Numbered from the stretch's first letter, positions 1-11,491 are shown. The stretch is DNA of 64,000 nucleotides from Babylonia areolata (GCF_041734735.1 NC_134900.1:39209954-39273953); one strand, 5' to 3'. Program-made: numbers and translations. Notes: a model not told the origin generated them from the letters alone.

Positions 1-77
1 CCAAGCTGGACATGAGTGATGCGGACAGTGAGCCTGGCCTGTCCAAGATGGACGTCGTCCTCAACTTCTGTCTGGAG
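1..77 (+). CDS. CADPS: CAPS exon 1 of window (5' end outside)
   Basis: The reading frame starts at base 3 and gives residues 1-25 of the visible protein, ending KMDVVLNFCLE, which matches the vertebrate CAPS segment just before the C2 domain. The acidic stretch before it (DADSEPG) corresponds to the vertebrate acidic linker. The exon is open at the window's left edge, so its true start is unknown. The donor is GTCAGC at 78, weaker than the GTRAGT consensus. The exon ends in phase 0 and joins exon 2 exactly where the vertebrate protein continues. Confidence 0.9.
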
Positions 78-438
78 GTCAGCGTTGTTGTCTCTTGTGA
101 TCATTGTTAGGGTGACTGTGTTTCTTAACATACATCTACAAATGCATGCGCATGCCCACACACATGCACGCACACACACTTGTGCACACACATAAACACA
201 TGCACACACATATACACACACACACATACATATGTAAACACACACACATACGTGCACACACACACACACACAAACACACAGAGGCACACACATACACACA
301 CACACACACACATACGCACGTGCGCACACACACACACACACACACCACACACACACACACAACTAGAAAAACCCAACTGTTCTTAAAAGACATTTAATAA
401 TGTTAAAGTTTTATGTCTGCACCCCACACGTGTCCCAG
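78..438 (+). repeat. Intron 1 with CA-rich microsatellite
   Basis: Between exons 1 and 2 the + strand is dominated by CA dinucleotides from about 150 to 362, interrupted by CATG, CGTG and AAACA variants. Open frames through it on both strands (Thr-His or Cys-Val repeats) are artefacts of the dinucleotide. Nothing else is recognised in the intron. Confidence 0.9.
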
Positions 439-560
439 GTCCATGTGATAGAAGTGAAAGGCCTGAAGTCACTGCCCCAGAACAAGATTGTCTACTGCAC
501 CATGGAGGTGGAAGGGGGGGAGAAATTGAAGACAGATCAGGCGGAAGCGTCCAAACCGGC
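439..560 (+). CDS. CADPS: CAPS exon 2 (C2 domain, first half)
   Basis: Residues 26-65 plus two bases of residue 66. The peptide [20 protein letters not shown] followed by the EVEGGEKL and TDQAEASKP segments is almost identical to the C2 domain of vertebrate CAPS1. The acceptor is TGTCCCAG ending at 438 and the donor GTGAGT begins at 561. The C2 domain of CAPS lacks the full set of calcium-binding aspartates found in synaptotagmin and is thought to act in dimerisation and membrane contact (established for the family, not tested here). Confidence 0.95.
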
Positions 561-561
561 G

Positions 562-1224
562 TGAGTTGTGTGTCCACAGAGTGCTCAGAACTGGACTAAC
601 ATGCTGCTGTTGTGGTGACTTCTCCGTTGTATTTCTTTAGTACATGGTGCAAGTGTATATCCACAAAAAATTGTGTGTGTGAATGTGTGTGTGTGTGTTT
701 GTGTCTGTTTACTTATTGGAAAGGTGATGTTTTTATCAGGCTTGCTTTACCATATTTTTTATCAGGCTTGCTTTGCTATATTTTGGGGAAGTTTGCTTTG
801 CTATAACTGTATTTTGTGTGTTTTGTTAAAATTATATGTTGTATGCCAGTGTTTACTGTTTTTCTTGTAATGTGTATGTATCACAGACTTCACCACACTG
901 GAAATTCTCTCACTGAGATAATGAATTTGTTGTGATTCTGATTCTGATGCTTCTGCATCGTTGGACACATGAGGCAGTCAAAGAGCATCATGCTCTGTGG
1001 TGCTCTGCATCTTTCTTTATTGTCTGTTGTTGTTTTTTTGTATAAATTACTGGCTTGTTCTTCCATAAGACAACCAACATCAGTGCACTGATAGATTTGT
1101 CATGGATGGCATGTGCTGGAATTTTTTATTTTTTATTTTTATTTTTTTCATAATCCACTGATGCTGAATTAGATTACGGGATCTTCTCCTTCTCTCTCTT
1201 CTCTTTTCTTGTGCCCCAGAACAG
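562..1224 (+). other. Intron 2, 5' part: unique AT-rich DNA with TG run
   Basis: A TG-rich microsatellite at about 672-708 and a short duplicated phrase (TTATCAGGCTTGCTTT, about 735-775) are present. The remainder is T-rich unique intron sequence with no coding or RNA-gene signal that I recognise. Confidence 0.6.
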
Positions 1225-1252
1225 ATGGGACACACAGGGGGACTTGACCACT
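1225..1252 (+). pseudogene. Degenerate copy of the start of CAPS exon 3
   Basis: After a plausible acceptor (TTTCTTGTGCCCCAG then AACAG) the frame reads WDTQGDLTT followed by a stop, against [11 protein letters not shown] in exon 3. The next bases lead straight into the first unit of the 78-bp array. It looks like a decayed duplicate of the exon 3 start and the possible seed of the array. It cannot serve as an intact exon in this frame. Confidence 0.55.
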
Positions 1253-2427
1253 TGACACCTTGAAACTGAAACTGAAAACTGACCTTCTCCTCTTCTCACT
1301 TCCTCCACTGTGTCAGGTGGGACACGGGTTGACTTGACCTCCTTGAAACTGAAAACTGACCTTCTCCCCCACCCACCCCCTCCCCCATGTCAGAGGGGAC
1401 ATGCAGGTTGACTTGACCTCCTTGAAACTGAAAACTGACCTCCACCACCCCCACCCCCCTCCCCCATGTCAGAGGGGACACGCAGGTTGACTTGACCTCC
1501 TTGAAACTGAAAACTGACCTCCACCACCCCCACCCCCCTCCCCCATGTCAGAGGGGACACGCAGGTTGACTTGACCTCCTTGAAACTGAAAACTGACCTT
1601 CTCCTCTTCTCACTTCCTCCACTGTGTCAGGTGGGACACGGGTTGACTTGACCTCCTTGAAACTGAAAACTGACCTCCACCACCCCCACCCCCCTCCCCC
1701 ATGTCAGAGGGGACATGCAGGTTGACTTGACCTCCTTGAAACTGAAAACTGACCTTCTCCCCCACCCACCCCTCACCCATGTCAGAGGGGACATGCAGGT
1801 TGACTTGACCTCCTTGAAACTGAAAACTGACCTTCTCCCCCACCCACCCCTCACCCATGTCAGAGGGGACATGCAGGTTGACTTGACCTCCTTGAAACTG
1901 AAAACTGACCTTCTCCCCCACCCACCCCTCACCCATGTCAGAGGGGACATGCAGGTTGACTTGACCTCCTTGAAACTGAAAACTGACCTTCTCCCCCACC
2001 CACCCCTCACCCATGTCAGAGGGGACATGCAGGTTGACTTTACCTCCTTGAAACTGAAAACTGACCTTCTCCCCCACCCACCCCTCACCCATGTCAGAGG
2101 GGACATGCAGGTTGACTTGACCTCCTTGAAACTGAAAACTGACCTCCACCACCCCCACCCCCCTCCCCCATGTCAGAGGGGACATGCAGGTTGACTTGAC
2201 CTCCTTGAAACTGAAAACTGACCTTCTCCCCCACCCCCCTCCCCCATGTCAGGTGGGACATGCAGGTTGACTTGACCTCCTTGAAACTGAAAACTGACCT
2301 TTTGCCCCACCCCCACCCCACCCCCCCTCCCCCATGTCAGGTGGGACACGCAGGTTGACTTTACCTCCTTGAAACTGAAAACTGACCTTCTGCCCCACCC
2401 CCACCCCACCCCCCTCCCCCATTTCAG
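1253..2427 (+). repeat. 78-bp tandem array carrying exon 3 acceptor and start
   Basis: About 15 units (core 78 bp, some 59-75 bp) share CTTGAAACTGAAAACTGACC, a C-rich pyrimidine tract, CATGTCAG and then GTGGGACACGCAGG or GAGGGGACATGCAGG. The last part equals the true exon 3 junction at 2421-2441. Each unit therefore holds a good pyrimidine tract plus AG. The array abuts the real exon. Confidence 0.92.
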
Positions 2428-2679
2428 GTGGGACACGCAGGGAGACTTCAGCACCAACCACCCCCTGCCCAGTGTCAAGGTGAAGCTGTACACGGAGTGC
2501 TCCGGGATGCTGAGCCTGGAGGACAAGGAGCTGGGCCGGGTGGTGATCCACCCCACCGCCAGCAGCCCCCGCTCCCCCGAGTGGTACCCCATGGCCCGCA
2601 CCGCCAAGAACTTTCCCGACGACCTCACCATCAAGATCGCCGTGCGCGTGGACAAGCCTCAGAACATGAAGCACTGCGG
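2428..2679 (+). CDS. CADPS: CAPS exon 3 (C2 domain, second half)
   Basis: Residues 66-149 plus two bases of a glycine. It opens with [11 protein letters not shown] (vertebrate WGTQGDFSTTH), contains [14 protein letters not shown] and ends at [10 protein letters not shown], the linker into the PH domain. The acceptor is CATTTCAG ending at 2427 and the donor is GTCAGG at 2680. The exon is markedly GC-rich with C/G third positions, unlike the surrounding repeats. Fourteen bases at its start (GTGGGACACGCAGG) recur upstream in the intron 2 tandem array, so acceptor choice is worth confirming. The downstream homology makes this start the right one. Confidence 0.96.
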
Positions 2680-2764
2680 GTCAGGGCGCAATGTGTTTCT
2701 TTGTCTGTTTTGGTTTTTCAGGACTTGGGTGGGTGTGGGTGAGAGAGCGGGAGTGGAGGCCAGG

Positions 2765-5700
2765 TGAGGGGTGGATGTCAAGAGTGGGACAGGTGTAGGG
2801 GTGGATGTCAAGAGTGGGACAGGTGTGAGGGGTGGATGTAAAGAGTGGGACAGGTGTGAGGGGTGGATGTAAAGAGTGGGACAGGTGTAGGGTTGGATGT
2901 AAAGAGTGGGACAGGTGTGAGGGGTGGATGTCAAGAGTGGGACAGGTGTAGGGGTGGATGTCAAGAGTGGGACAGGTGTAGGGGTGGATGTAAAGAGTGG
3001 GACAGGTGTGAGGGGTGGATGTAAAGAGTGGGACAGGTGTGAGGGTTGGATGTTAAGAGTGGGACAGGTGTGAGGGGTGGATGTAAAGAGTGGGACAGGT
3101 GTGAGGGGTGGATGTAAAGAGTGGGACAGGTGTGAGGGGTGGATGTAAAGAGTGGGACAGGTGTGGGGTTGGATGTAAAGAGTGGGACAGGTGTGAGGGG
3201 TGGATGTCAAGAGTGGGACAGGTGTAGGGGTGGATGTCAAGAGTGGGACAGGTGTAGGGGTGGATGTAAAGAGTGGGACAGGTGTGAGGGGTGGATGTAA
3301 AGAGTGGGACAGGTGTGAGGGTTGGATGTAAAGAGTGGGACAGGTGTGAGGGGTGGATGTAAAGAGTGGGACAGGTGTGAGGGGTGGATGTAAAGAGTGG
3401 GACAGGTGTGAGGGGTGGATGTAAAGAGTGGGACAGGTGTGGGGTTGGATGTAAAGAGTGGGACAGGTGTTGGAGTGGATGTAAAGAGTGGGACAGGTGT
3501 AGGGGTGGATGTAAAGAGTGGGACAGGTGTGAGGGGTGGATGTAAAGAGTGGGACAGGTGTGAGGGGTGGATGTAAAGAGTGGGACGCATGTGAGGGGTG
3601 GATGTAAAGAGTGGGACACATGTAGGGTTGGATGTAAAGAGTGGGACACGTAGGGTTTGATGTAAAGAGTGGGACGCATGTGTGGTTGGATGTAAAGAGT
3701 GGGACGCATGTGTGGTTGGATGTAAAGAGTGGGACAGGTGTGAGGGGTGGATGTAAAGAGTGGGACGCATGTGTGGTTGGATGTAAAGAGTGGGACAGGT
3801 GTAGGGTTGGATGTAAAGTGGGACAGGTGTAGGGTTGGATGTAAAGAGTGGGACAGGTGTGAGGGGTGGATGTAAAGAGTGGGACAGGTGTAGGGTTGGA
3901 TGTAAAGAGTGGGACAGGTGTGAGGGGTGGATGTAAAGAGTGGGACGCATGTGTGGTTGGATGTAAAGAGTGGGACACATGTAGGGTTGGATGTAAAGAG
4001 TGGGACAGGTGTGGGGGTGGATGTAAAGAGTGGGACAGGTGTAGGGGTGGATGTAAAGAGTGGGACAGGTGTGAGGGGTGGATGTAAAGAGTGGGACAGG
4101 TGTGAGGTTGGATGTAAAGAGTGGGACAGGTGTGAGGGGTGGATGTAAAGAGTGGGACAGGTGTAGGGTTGGATGTAAAGAGTGGGACAGGTGTAGGGTT
4201 GGATGTAAAGAGTGGGACAGGTGTAGGGTTGGATGTAAAGAGTGGGACAGGTGTGGGGGTGGATGTAAAGAGTGGGACAGGTGTAGGGTTGGATGTAAAG
4301 AGTGGGACAGGTGTGGGGGTGGATGTAAAGAGTGGGATAGGTGTAGGGTTGGATGTAAAGAGTGGGACAGGTGTGAGGGGTGGATGTAAAGAGTGGGACA
4401 GGTGTAGGGTTGGATGTAAAGAGTGGGACAGGTGTGAGGGGTGAATGTAAAGAGTGGGACAGGTGTAGGGGTGGATGTAAAGAGTGGGACAGGTGTAGGG
4501 TTGGATGTAAAGAGTGGGACAGGTGTGAGGGGTGGATGTAAAGAGTGGGACAGGTGTGAGGGGTGGATGTAAAGAGTGGGACAGGTGTGAGGGGTGGATG
4601 TAAAGAGTGGGACAGGTGTGGGGGTGGATGTAAAGAGTGGGACAGGTGGAGGGTTGGATGTAAAGAGTGGGACAGGTTAGGGTTGGATGTAAAGAGTGGG
4701 ACAGGTGTGTGGTTGGATGTAAAGAGTGGGACAGGTGTAGGGCTGGATGTAAAGAGTGGGACAGGTGTAGGGTTGGATGTAAAGAGTGGGACAGGTGTGT
4801 GGTTGGATGTAAAGAGTGGGACAGGTGTAGTGTTGGATGTAAAGAGTGGGACGCATGTGTGGTTGGATGTAAAGAGTGGGACAGGTGTAGGGTTGGATGT
4901 AAAGAGTGGGACAGGTGTAGGGTTGGATGTAAAGAGTGGGACAGGTGTGAGGGGTGGATGTCAAGAGTGGGACAGGTGTAGGGGTGGATGTAAAGAGTGG
5001 GACAGGTGTGAGGGGTGGATGTAAAGAGTGGGACAGGTGTGAGGGTTGGATGTAAAGAGTGGGACAGGTGTGAGGGTTGGATGTAAAGAGTGGGACAGGT
5101 GTAGGGTTGGATGAAAAGAGTGGGACAGGTGTAGGGTTGGATGTAAAGAGTGGGACAGGTGTAGGGTTGGATGTAAAGAGTGGGACCTGTAGGGTTGGAT
5201 GTAAAGAGTGGGACAGGTGTGAGGGGTGGATGTAAAGAGTGGGACAGGTGTAGGGTTGGATGTAAAGAGTGGGACAGGTGTAGGGTTGGATGTAAAGAGT
5301 GGGACAGGTGTGAGGGGTGGATGTAAAGAGTGGGACAGGTGTAGGGTTGGATGTAAAGAGTGGGACAGGTGTGAGGGGTGGATGTAAAGAGTGGGACGCA
5401 TGTGTGGTTGGATGTAAAGAGTGGGACACATGTAGGGTTGGATGTAAAGAGTGGGACAGGTGTAGGGGTGGATGTAAAGAGTGGGACAGGTGTGAGGGGT
5501 GGATGTAAAGAGTGGGACGCATGTGTGGTTGGATGTAAAGAGTGGGACAGGTGTAGGGTTGGATGTAAAGAGTGGGACAGGTGTGAGGGGTGGATGTAAA
5601 GAGTGGGACAGGTGTAGGGTTGGATGTAAAGAGTGGGACAGGTGTAGGGTTGGATGTAAAGAGTGGGACAGGTGTGAGGGGTGGATGTAAAGAGTGGGAC

Positions 5701-5806
5701 AGGTGTAGGTGGATGTAAAGAGTGGGACAGGTGTAGGGGTGGATGTAAAGAGTGGGACAGGTGTAGGGTTGGATGTAAAGAGTGGGACAGGTGTAGGGTT
5801 GTAGAA
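2765..5806 (+). repeat. 30/31-bp tandem array, about 100 copies
   Basis: Units contain GGATGTAAAGAGTGGGACAG plus GTGTAGGG(T) or GTGTGAGGGG. Unit length alternates between 30 and 31 bp, with rarer CATGTGTGG variants (GACGCATGTG). Variants recur in blocks, which points to repeated segmental copying within the array. The 1050-codon open frame on the minus strand is a by-product of a unit without stops in any minus frame. Confidence 0.95.
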
Positions 5807-5879
5807 GACAAAGCAGGGGGTGAGGGGTAAAGGGGCTTTCTTCTTTTTGTTTTGTTTGTTTTTCTGTGTGTAGGGAGTG

Positions 5880-6310
5880 GGGTGAAGAGGTGGGTGTAGG
5901 GTGGGTTGGGGTGGAGGTGATGGAATGGGATTGCATGTGGAGTGATGGGGTGGATCTAAAGTGGGACAGGTGGGGGTTGGGAGGCGTGGGGTGGTGGGGG
6001 TTAAGGGGTGGGTTGGGGTGGAGGTGATGGAATGGGATTGCATGTGGAGTGACGGGGTGGATGTAAAGTGGGACAGGTGGGGGTGTGGGGTGGTGGGGGT
6101 TAAGGGGTGGGTTGGGGTGGAGGTGATGGAATGGGATTGCATGTGGAGTGACGGGGTGGATGTAAAGTGGGACAGGTGGGGGTGTGGGGTGGTGGGGGTT
6201 AAGGGGTGGGTTGGGGTGGAGGTGATGGAATGGGATTGCATGTGGAGTGACAGGGTGGATCTAAAGTGGGACAGGTGGGGGGCGTGGGGTGGTGGGGGTT
6301 GGATAAGGAA
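5880..6310 (+). repeat. 99-bp tandem array, about 4 copies
   Basis: Units share GATGGAATGGGATTGCATGT, GGATGTAAAGTGGGACAGGT and a G-rich tail. The second phrase is close to the neighbouring 30/31-bp unit, so this array probably descends from it. Strongly G-rich on the + strand. Confidence 0.9.
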
Positions 6311-6364
6311 ATGTAGGGGTGTGGGGGGTAAAGGTGATGGTTTGGGGAGGGGGTGGGGTAAAGT

Positions 6365-7625
6365 GGGTTGGGTTTGGGGTGAGGGTATGGATGGGGTGTG
6401 GAGGGAGGGGGTTCAGGTGGGGGTATGGGAGTGGTTAGGGGGTGATGCAAGATGGGGTTGGGCGAGGGTATGGATTGGGTGTGAAGGGAGGGGGTTCAGG
6501 TGGGGGTATAGGAGTGGGGAGGTGGGTGATGTGAGATGGGGTGGGGTGAGGGTATGGATGGGGTGTGAAGGGAGGGGGTTCAGGTGGGGGTATAGGAGTG
6601 GTTAGGGGGTGATGTGAGATGGGGTGGGGTGAGGGTATGGATGGGGGTGTGGAGGGAGGGGGTTCAGGTGGGGGTATAGGAGTGGGGAGGTGGGTGATGT
6701 GAGATGGGGTGGGGTGAGGGTATGGATGGGGTGTGGAGGGAGGGGGTTCAGGTGGGGGTATAGGAGTGGGGAGGTGGGTGATGTGAGATGGGGTGGGGTG
6801 AGGGTATGGATGGGGTGTGAAGGGAGGGGGTTCAGGTGGGGGTATAGGAGTGGGGAGGTGGGTGATGTGAGGTGGGGTGGGGTGAGGGTATGGATGGGGT
6901 GTGAAGGGAGGGAGTTCAGGTGGGGGTATAGGAGTGGGGAGGTGGGTGATGTGAGATGGGGTGGGGTGAGGGTATGGATGGGGTGTGGAGGGAGGGGGTT
7001 CAGGTGGGGGTATAGGAGTGGGGAGGTGGGTGATGTGAGGTGGGGTGGGGTGAGGGTATGGATGGGGTGTGGAGGGAGGGGGTTCAGGTGGGGGTATAGG
7101 AGTGGGGAGGTGGGTGATGTGAGATGGGGTGGGGTGAGGGTATGGATGGGGTGTGAAGGGAGGGAGTTCAGGTGGGGGTATAGGAGTGGGGAGGTGGGTG
7201 ATGTGAGATGGGGTGGGGTGAGGGTATGGATGGGGGTGTGAAGGGAGGGAGTTCAGGTGGGGGTATAGGAGTGGGGAGGTGGGTGATGTGAGATGGGGTG
7301 GGGTGAGGGTATGGATGGGGTGTGGAGGGAGGGAGTTCAGGTGGGGGTATAGGAGTGGGGAGGTGGGTGATGTGAGATGGGGTGGGGTGAGGGTATGGAT
7401 GGGGTGTGGAGGGAGGGGGTTCAGGTGGGGGTATAGGAGTGGGGAGGTGGGTGATGTGAGGTGGGGTGGGGTGAGGGTATGGATGGGGTGTGGAGGGAGG
7501 GGGTTCAGGTGGGGGTATGGGAGTGGTTAGGGGGTGATGTGAGATGGGGTGGGGTGAGGGTATGGATGGGGTGTGGAGGGAGGGGGTTCAGGTGGGGCTA
7601 TGGGAGTGGGGAGGTGGGGTGGGGT
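6365..7625 (+). repeat. 84-bp G-rich tandem array, about 15 copies
   Basis: Units contain GATGTGAGATGGGGTGGGGT, GGTATGGATGGGGTGTG and GGAGGGAGGGGGTTCAGG. Dense runs of three to five G occur throughout on the coding strand. Its period is a multiple of three, giving a spurious 183-codon open frame. Confidence 0.95.
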
Positions 7626-7734
7626 GAATAATTGAAAGGGTAGATGGGTGGGGATTGTGGGGGATGGGTGTGAGGGAGTGGGAGGGTGCGAGAGGGGGGG
7701 GAGGAAGTGAAATGTTGAGTACAGCCAGGAAGCT

Positions 7735-7940
7735 GACAGCAGAGGGATCAGTCATCTCTGGGATGAAAACCTGTCTGTCATTATTAAAACCAGTCTAGGA
7801 GAGACAGCAGGCGAATCAGTCATCTCTGGGATGAAAACCTGTCTGTCATTATTAAAACCAGTCTAGGAGAGACAGCAGAGGAATCAGTCATCTCTGGGAT
7901 GAAAACCTGTCTGTCATTATTAAAACCAGTCTAGGAGAAC
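7735..7940 (+). repeat. About 68-bp tandem repeat, 3 copies
   Basis: Three near-identical units contain GGATGAAAACCTGTCTGTCA and TTATTAAAACCAGTCTAG. No coding or splice-like content was recognised. Confidence 0.9.
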
Positions 7941-8037
7941 TAAAACATGTTAGATATAAAACGTCAATCAAAATCATGTTTCAGTTTCTCAAGAAGGCAT
8001 CAGTGCATTCAGACAATCTAAAAACACTACACCACTT

Positions 8038-8270
8038 CAGCTAGGCAGATGCCTGACAGCACATTAACCCAGAGAACAGCACTTTTGTAGCCATGGTTTC
8101 TTTTTCTGTGCGCCAAGTGCATGCTGTAAACGGGACCTCAGTTTATCATCTCATCTGAATGACTGGATGCTTAATTTGATCGGCTGTCAAAGTTGGGAGA
8201 AAGGCAGATCCTGACAGACACTGTACTGGCAGAGAAGTGTCTTATCATTCTGCCACCTTCCTCAGCTCCT
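8038..8270 (-). mobile_element. tRNA-derived SINE (family A), diverged
   Basis: Read on the + strand, the element runs from its tail (CTAGGCAGATGCCTGAC) through a central domain (AGCCATGGTTTCTTTTTCTG, then CGGGACCTCAGTTTATCATC) to a tRNA-like head (ACTGTACTGGCAGAGAAGTG, then CTTATCATTCTGCCACC). The same order occurs near 33548-33960 and 62518-62712, so the element is inserted on the minus strand. I recall this layout from gastropod genomes. The B-box part of the head is largely lost. Confidence 0.75.
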
Positions 8271-8360
8271 GGAGGTTCACAGGATGAAGTTCCTGCCCCC
8301 TTCCAGTGTGTGAAAATGTGCCCCTGGACAGAGATTTCTGTCCACATCATTGTAGGAATT

Positions 8361-8362
<2 letters not shown>

Positions 8363-8416
<54 letters not shown>

Positions 8417-8417
8417 G
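8363..8417 (+). repeat. CT microsatellite
   Basis: An almost pure TC dinucleotide run. It lies in intron 3, far from any exon. Confidence 0.95.
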
Positions 8418-9105
8418 TCAGCTCTGAACTCTGTCTCATGTTCATTCATTTGTGAATGTTCATTTTTCTTAGTTTTTTTTCCTGTCACTGCGCTCCTCCC
8501 CCCCCCCCCAACCCCCTACCCCTGCCCCCCTCTTTCTGTGGCTGTCTCTTTGTTTTCCTGGCCCATGTCACAGATACATGACCTGACCTGTATACGTCCT
8601 GATCAGAGAGGACCGGCCTTCCTTCAGTTGAGGAAAGGAAAAAAGAGTGTAGCATGTAATCTGATTATCACAGTTATGACAGCAAAAAGAAAAAACCCAA
8701 ACCAGACAGCTGTTGCTGTGAACCAGGAACCAGCTAGAGGCTGTGAGGTGTGTGAAGGGAAGAAAGAGGTGGACCAGATGGATTGCATGACTCATACTCA
8801 TTGCGTAAGACAAGTCCAGTAATGAAGGAGAAGGTGTTATGTCACCTGAACCTTTACCAGTTCAGTAATGAGGAAGAAGTAGTTATCTCACTCATCTGGA
8901 GTGGAGGCCTCATGGAATATTGGACTGTCTAATTGCAGGGGATCCAATCCCACACTGGGCACTATTTTCTGCCCCTCCCCACTGGACAGAGTGGTGGTCT
9001 GGAAACGTCATTGTATGAGGAGGTCCTGTGTGAAGCTTGCTCTTAGTGCATCTACATGAACCCACTGCCTGAATTTCACACACACACATCCATTGTGACA
9101 AAGAG
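8418..9105 (+). other. Intron 3 unique stretch
   Basis: Contains a run of ten or so C near 8501 and otherwise unique intron sequence. A 209-codon open frame crossing 8193-8822 shows no family resemblance and runs through the SINE and the CT repeat, so I do not call a gene. Confidence 0.6.
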
Positions 9106-9107
9106 TT

Positions 9108-10275
9108 ATGCAGTACAACACACAAATCAATACAATTCAGTACAATACAATACAATGCAGTAAAGTGCAGTACACTACAGTACAGTACAATACAGTTCAA
9201 AAACAATACAATGCAGTAAAGTGCAGTACACTACAGTACAATACAATACAGTTCAAAACAATACAATGCAGTAAAGTGCAGTACACTACAGTACAAAACA
9301 ATACAATGCAGTAAAGTGCAGTACACTACAGTACAATACAATACAGTTCAAAACAATACAATGCAGTAAAGTGCAGTACAGTACAATACAATACAGTTCA
9401 AAACAATACAATGCAGTAAAGTGCAGTACACTACAGTACAGTACAATACAGTTCAAAAACAATACAATGCAGTAAAGTGCAGTACAGTACAGTACAATAC
9501 AGTTCAAAAACAATACAATGCAGTAAAGTGCAGTACACTACAATACAGTTCAAAACAATACAATGCAGTAAAGTGCAGTACACTACAGTACAATACAATA
9601 CAGTTAAAAAACAATACAATGCAGTAAAGTGCAGTACACTACAGTACAGTACAATACAGTTCAAAACAATACAATGCAGTAAAGTGCAGTACACTACAGT
9701 ACAAAACAATACAATGCAGTAAAGTGCAGTACACTACAGTACAATACAATACAGTACAAAACAATACAATGCAGTAAAGTGCAGTACACTACAGTACAAT
9801 ACAATACAGTTCAAAACAATACAATGCAGTAAAGTGCAGTACACTACAGTACAGTACAATACAGTTCAAAACAATACAATGCAGTAAAGTGCAGTACACT
9901 ACAGTACAGTACAATACAGTTCAAAACAATACAATGCAGTAAAGTGCAGTACACTACAGTACAATACAATACAGTTCAAAACAATACAATGCAGTAAAGT
10001 GCAGTACACTACAGTACAATACAATACAGTTCAAAACAATACAATGCAGTAAAGTGCAGTACACTACAGTACACTACAATACAGTTCAAAACAATACAAT
10101 GCAGTAAAGTGCAGTACACTACAGTACAATACAATACAGTTCAAAACAATACAATGCAGTAAAGTGCAGTACACTACAGTACAATACAATACAGTTCAAA
10201 ACAATACAATGCAGTAAAGTGCAGTACAGTACAGTACAGTACAATACAATACAATACAAGACAATACAATACAAT
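9108..10275 (+). repeat. 55-bp tandem array, about 21 copies
   Basis: Units combine CAATGCAGTAAAGTGCAGTA, CACTACAGTA, CAATACAATA and CAGTTCAAAA. They appear to be built from a shorter CAATA/CAGTA pentamer, as seen at both ends of the array where only pentamers remain. Rich in GTAC palindromes. Confidence 0.94.
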
Positions 10276-10377
10276 ACACTTGTGACTGACCATACAGTTG
10301 GTTAGAGCACTCTCTACAGTAGCCATGGGAGGACTTCACATGTGGAAAACTCTGTTTCATGCTTGCACTGATGCCAG

Positions 10378-11080
10378 ACATTGATATAAGCTGCCCCACT
10401 CCCTCTTTGATATAAGCTGCCCCACTCCCTCTTTGATATAAGCTGCCCACTCCCCCTTTGATATAAGCTGCCCCACTCCCTCTTTGATATAAGCTGCCCC
10501 ACTCACCCTTTGATATAAGCTGCCCCACTCCCTCTTTGATATAAGCTGCCCACTCCCCCTTTGATATAAGCTGCCCACTCCCCCTTTGATATAAGCTGCC
10601 CCACTCCCCCATTGATATAAGCTGGCCCACTCCCTCTTTGATATAAGCTGGCCCACTCCCCCTTTGATATAAGCTGCCCCACTCCCTCTTTGATATAAGC
10701 TGCCCCACTCCCCTTTGATATAAGCTGCCCCACTCCCCCTTTGATATAAGCTGGCCCACTCCCTCTTTGATATAAGCTGCCCCACTCCCCCTTTGATATA
10801 AGCTGCCCCACGCCCTCTTTGATATAAGCTGCCCCACTCCCCTTTGATATAAGCTGCCCCACTCCCCCTTTGATATAAGCTGGCCCACTCCCTCTTTGAT
10901 ATAAGCTGCCCCACTCCCTCTTTGATATAAGCTGCCCCACTCCCCCTTTGATATAAGCTGGCCCACTCCCCCTTTGATATAAGCTGCCCCACTCCCCCTT
11001 TGATATAAGCTGGCCCACTCACCCTTTGATATAAGCTGCCCCACTCCCCCTTTGATATAAGCTGCCCCACTCACCCTCCG
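10378..11080 (+). repeat. 25-bp tandem array, about 28 copies
   Basis: Unit TTTGATATAAGCTGCCCCAC plus TCCCC or TCCCT, 24-26 bp. Variants GCTGGCC and CTCACCC recur in a patterned order. It lies in intron 3 with no exon similarity. Confidence 0.95.
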
Positions 11081-11094
11081 CTTATCTTGCACAG

Positions 11095-11190
11095 TACGGC
11101 TGCATACATGGTGGAGTAAAAATTTGAATGCATGTTCCACTGGTACATATGAGTGAATGTGGGAGCTGCAATCCATGAACGTTGAACAAG
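11095..11190 (+). mobile_element. SINE family B tail fragment
   Basis: GGAGTAAAAATTTGAATGCA, ATGAGTGAATGTGGGAGC and TGCAATCCATGAACG correspond to the tail found again at 14455-14560 and 14612-14720. I recall this string as the 3' part of a common gastropod SINE that usually ends in AAG repeats. No head is visible here. Confidence 0.55.
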
Positions 11191-11491
11191 AAAGACGTGT
11201 AGATGGTGTCCTTCACAGTGTTTATCAAAAGTAAATTTTTGATACATTGAAGCTTCTCAAAGGCACTGAGCACAACAACACAACACAAGACATCTTGATT
11301 AATCCAATTGGAAATCATGTGTGCATCCAAAGGCTGGTTACTAACACCACACAGTCTCTCAGCCCACAGTTGAGTCTATCACACACATGTACTTGATAAA
11401 AGTTGAACTAAACTGTCCAAAATTGTAACGTTTTAAAGGTAGAAAAAAAGGACTTGCTGTCTTGAATTTTGGTGCATTATGTTTGTGACAG
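11190..11491 (+). other. Intron 3, 3' end before exon 4
   Basis: Unique AT-rich sequence with no repeat or gene signal. It ends in the exon 4 acceptor, TTTGTGACAG. Confidence 0.6.

Noticed and set aside
150-362. CA repeat as a telomere or promoter element
   Set aside because: It is a plain dinucleotide repeat inside an intron; no telomere motif and no promoter features.
2659-5811. 1050-codon minus-strand open frame rich in His, Pro, Ser and Thr
   Set aside because: The 30/31-bp unit has no stop in any minus frame, so the frame stays open while cycling through three peptide versions of one repeat. It overlaps CAPS exon 3's end and has no non-repeat domain.
8193-8822. 209-codon plus-strand open frame
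   Set aside because: It crosses the head of a SINE and a CT microsatellite and shows no recognisable domain.
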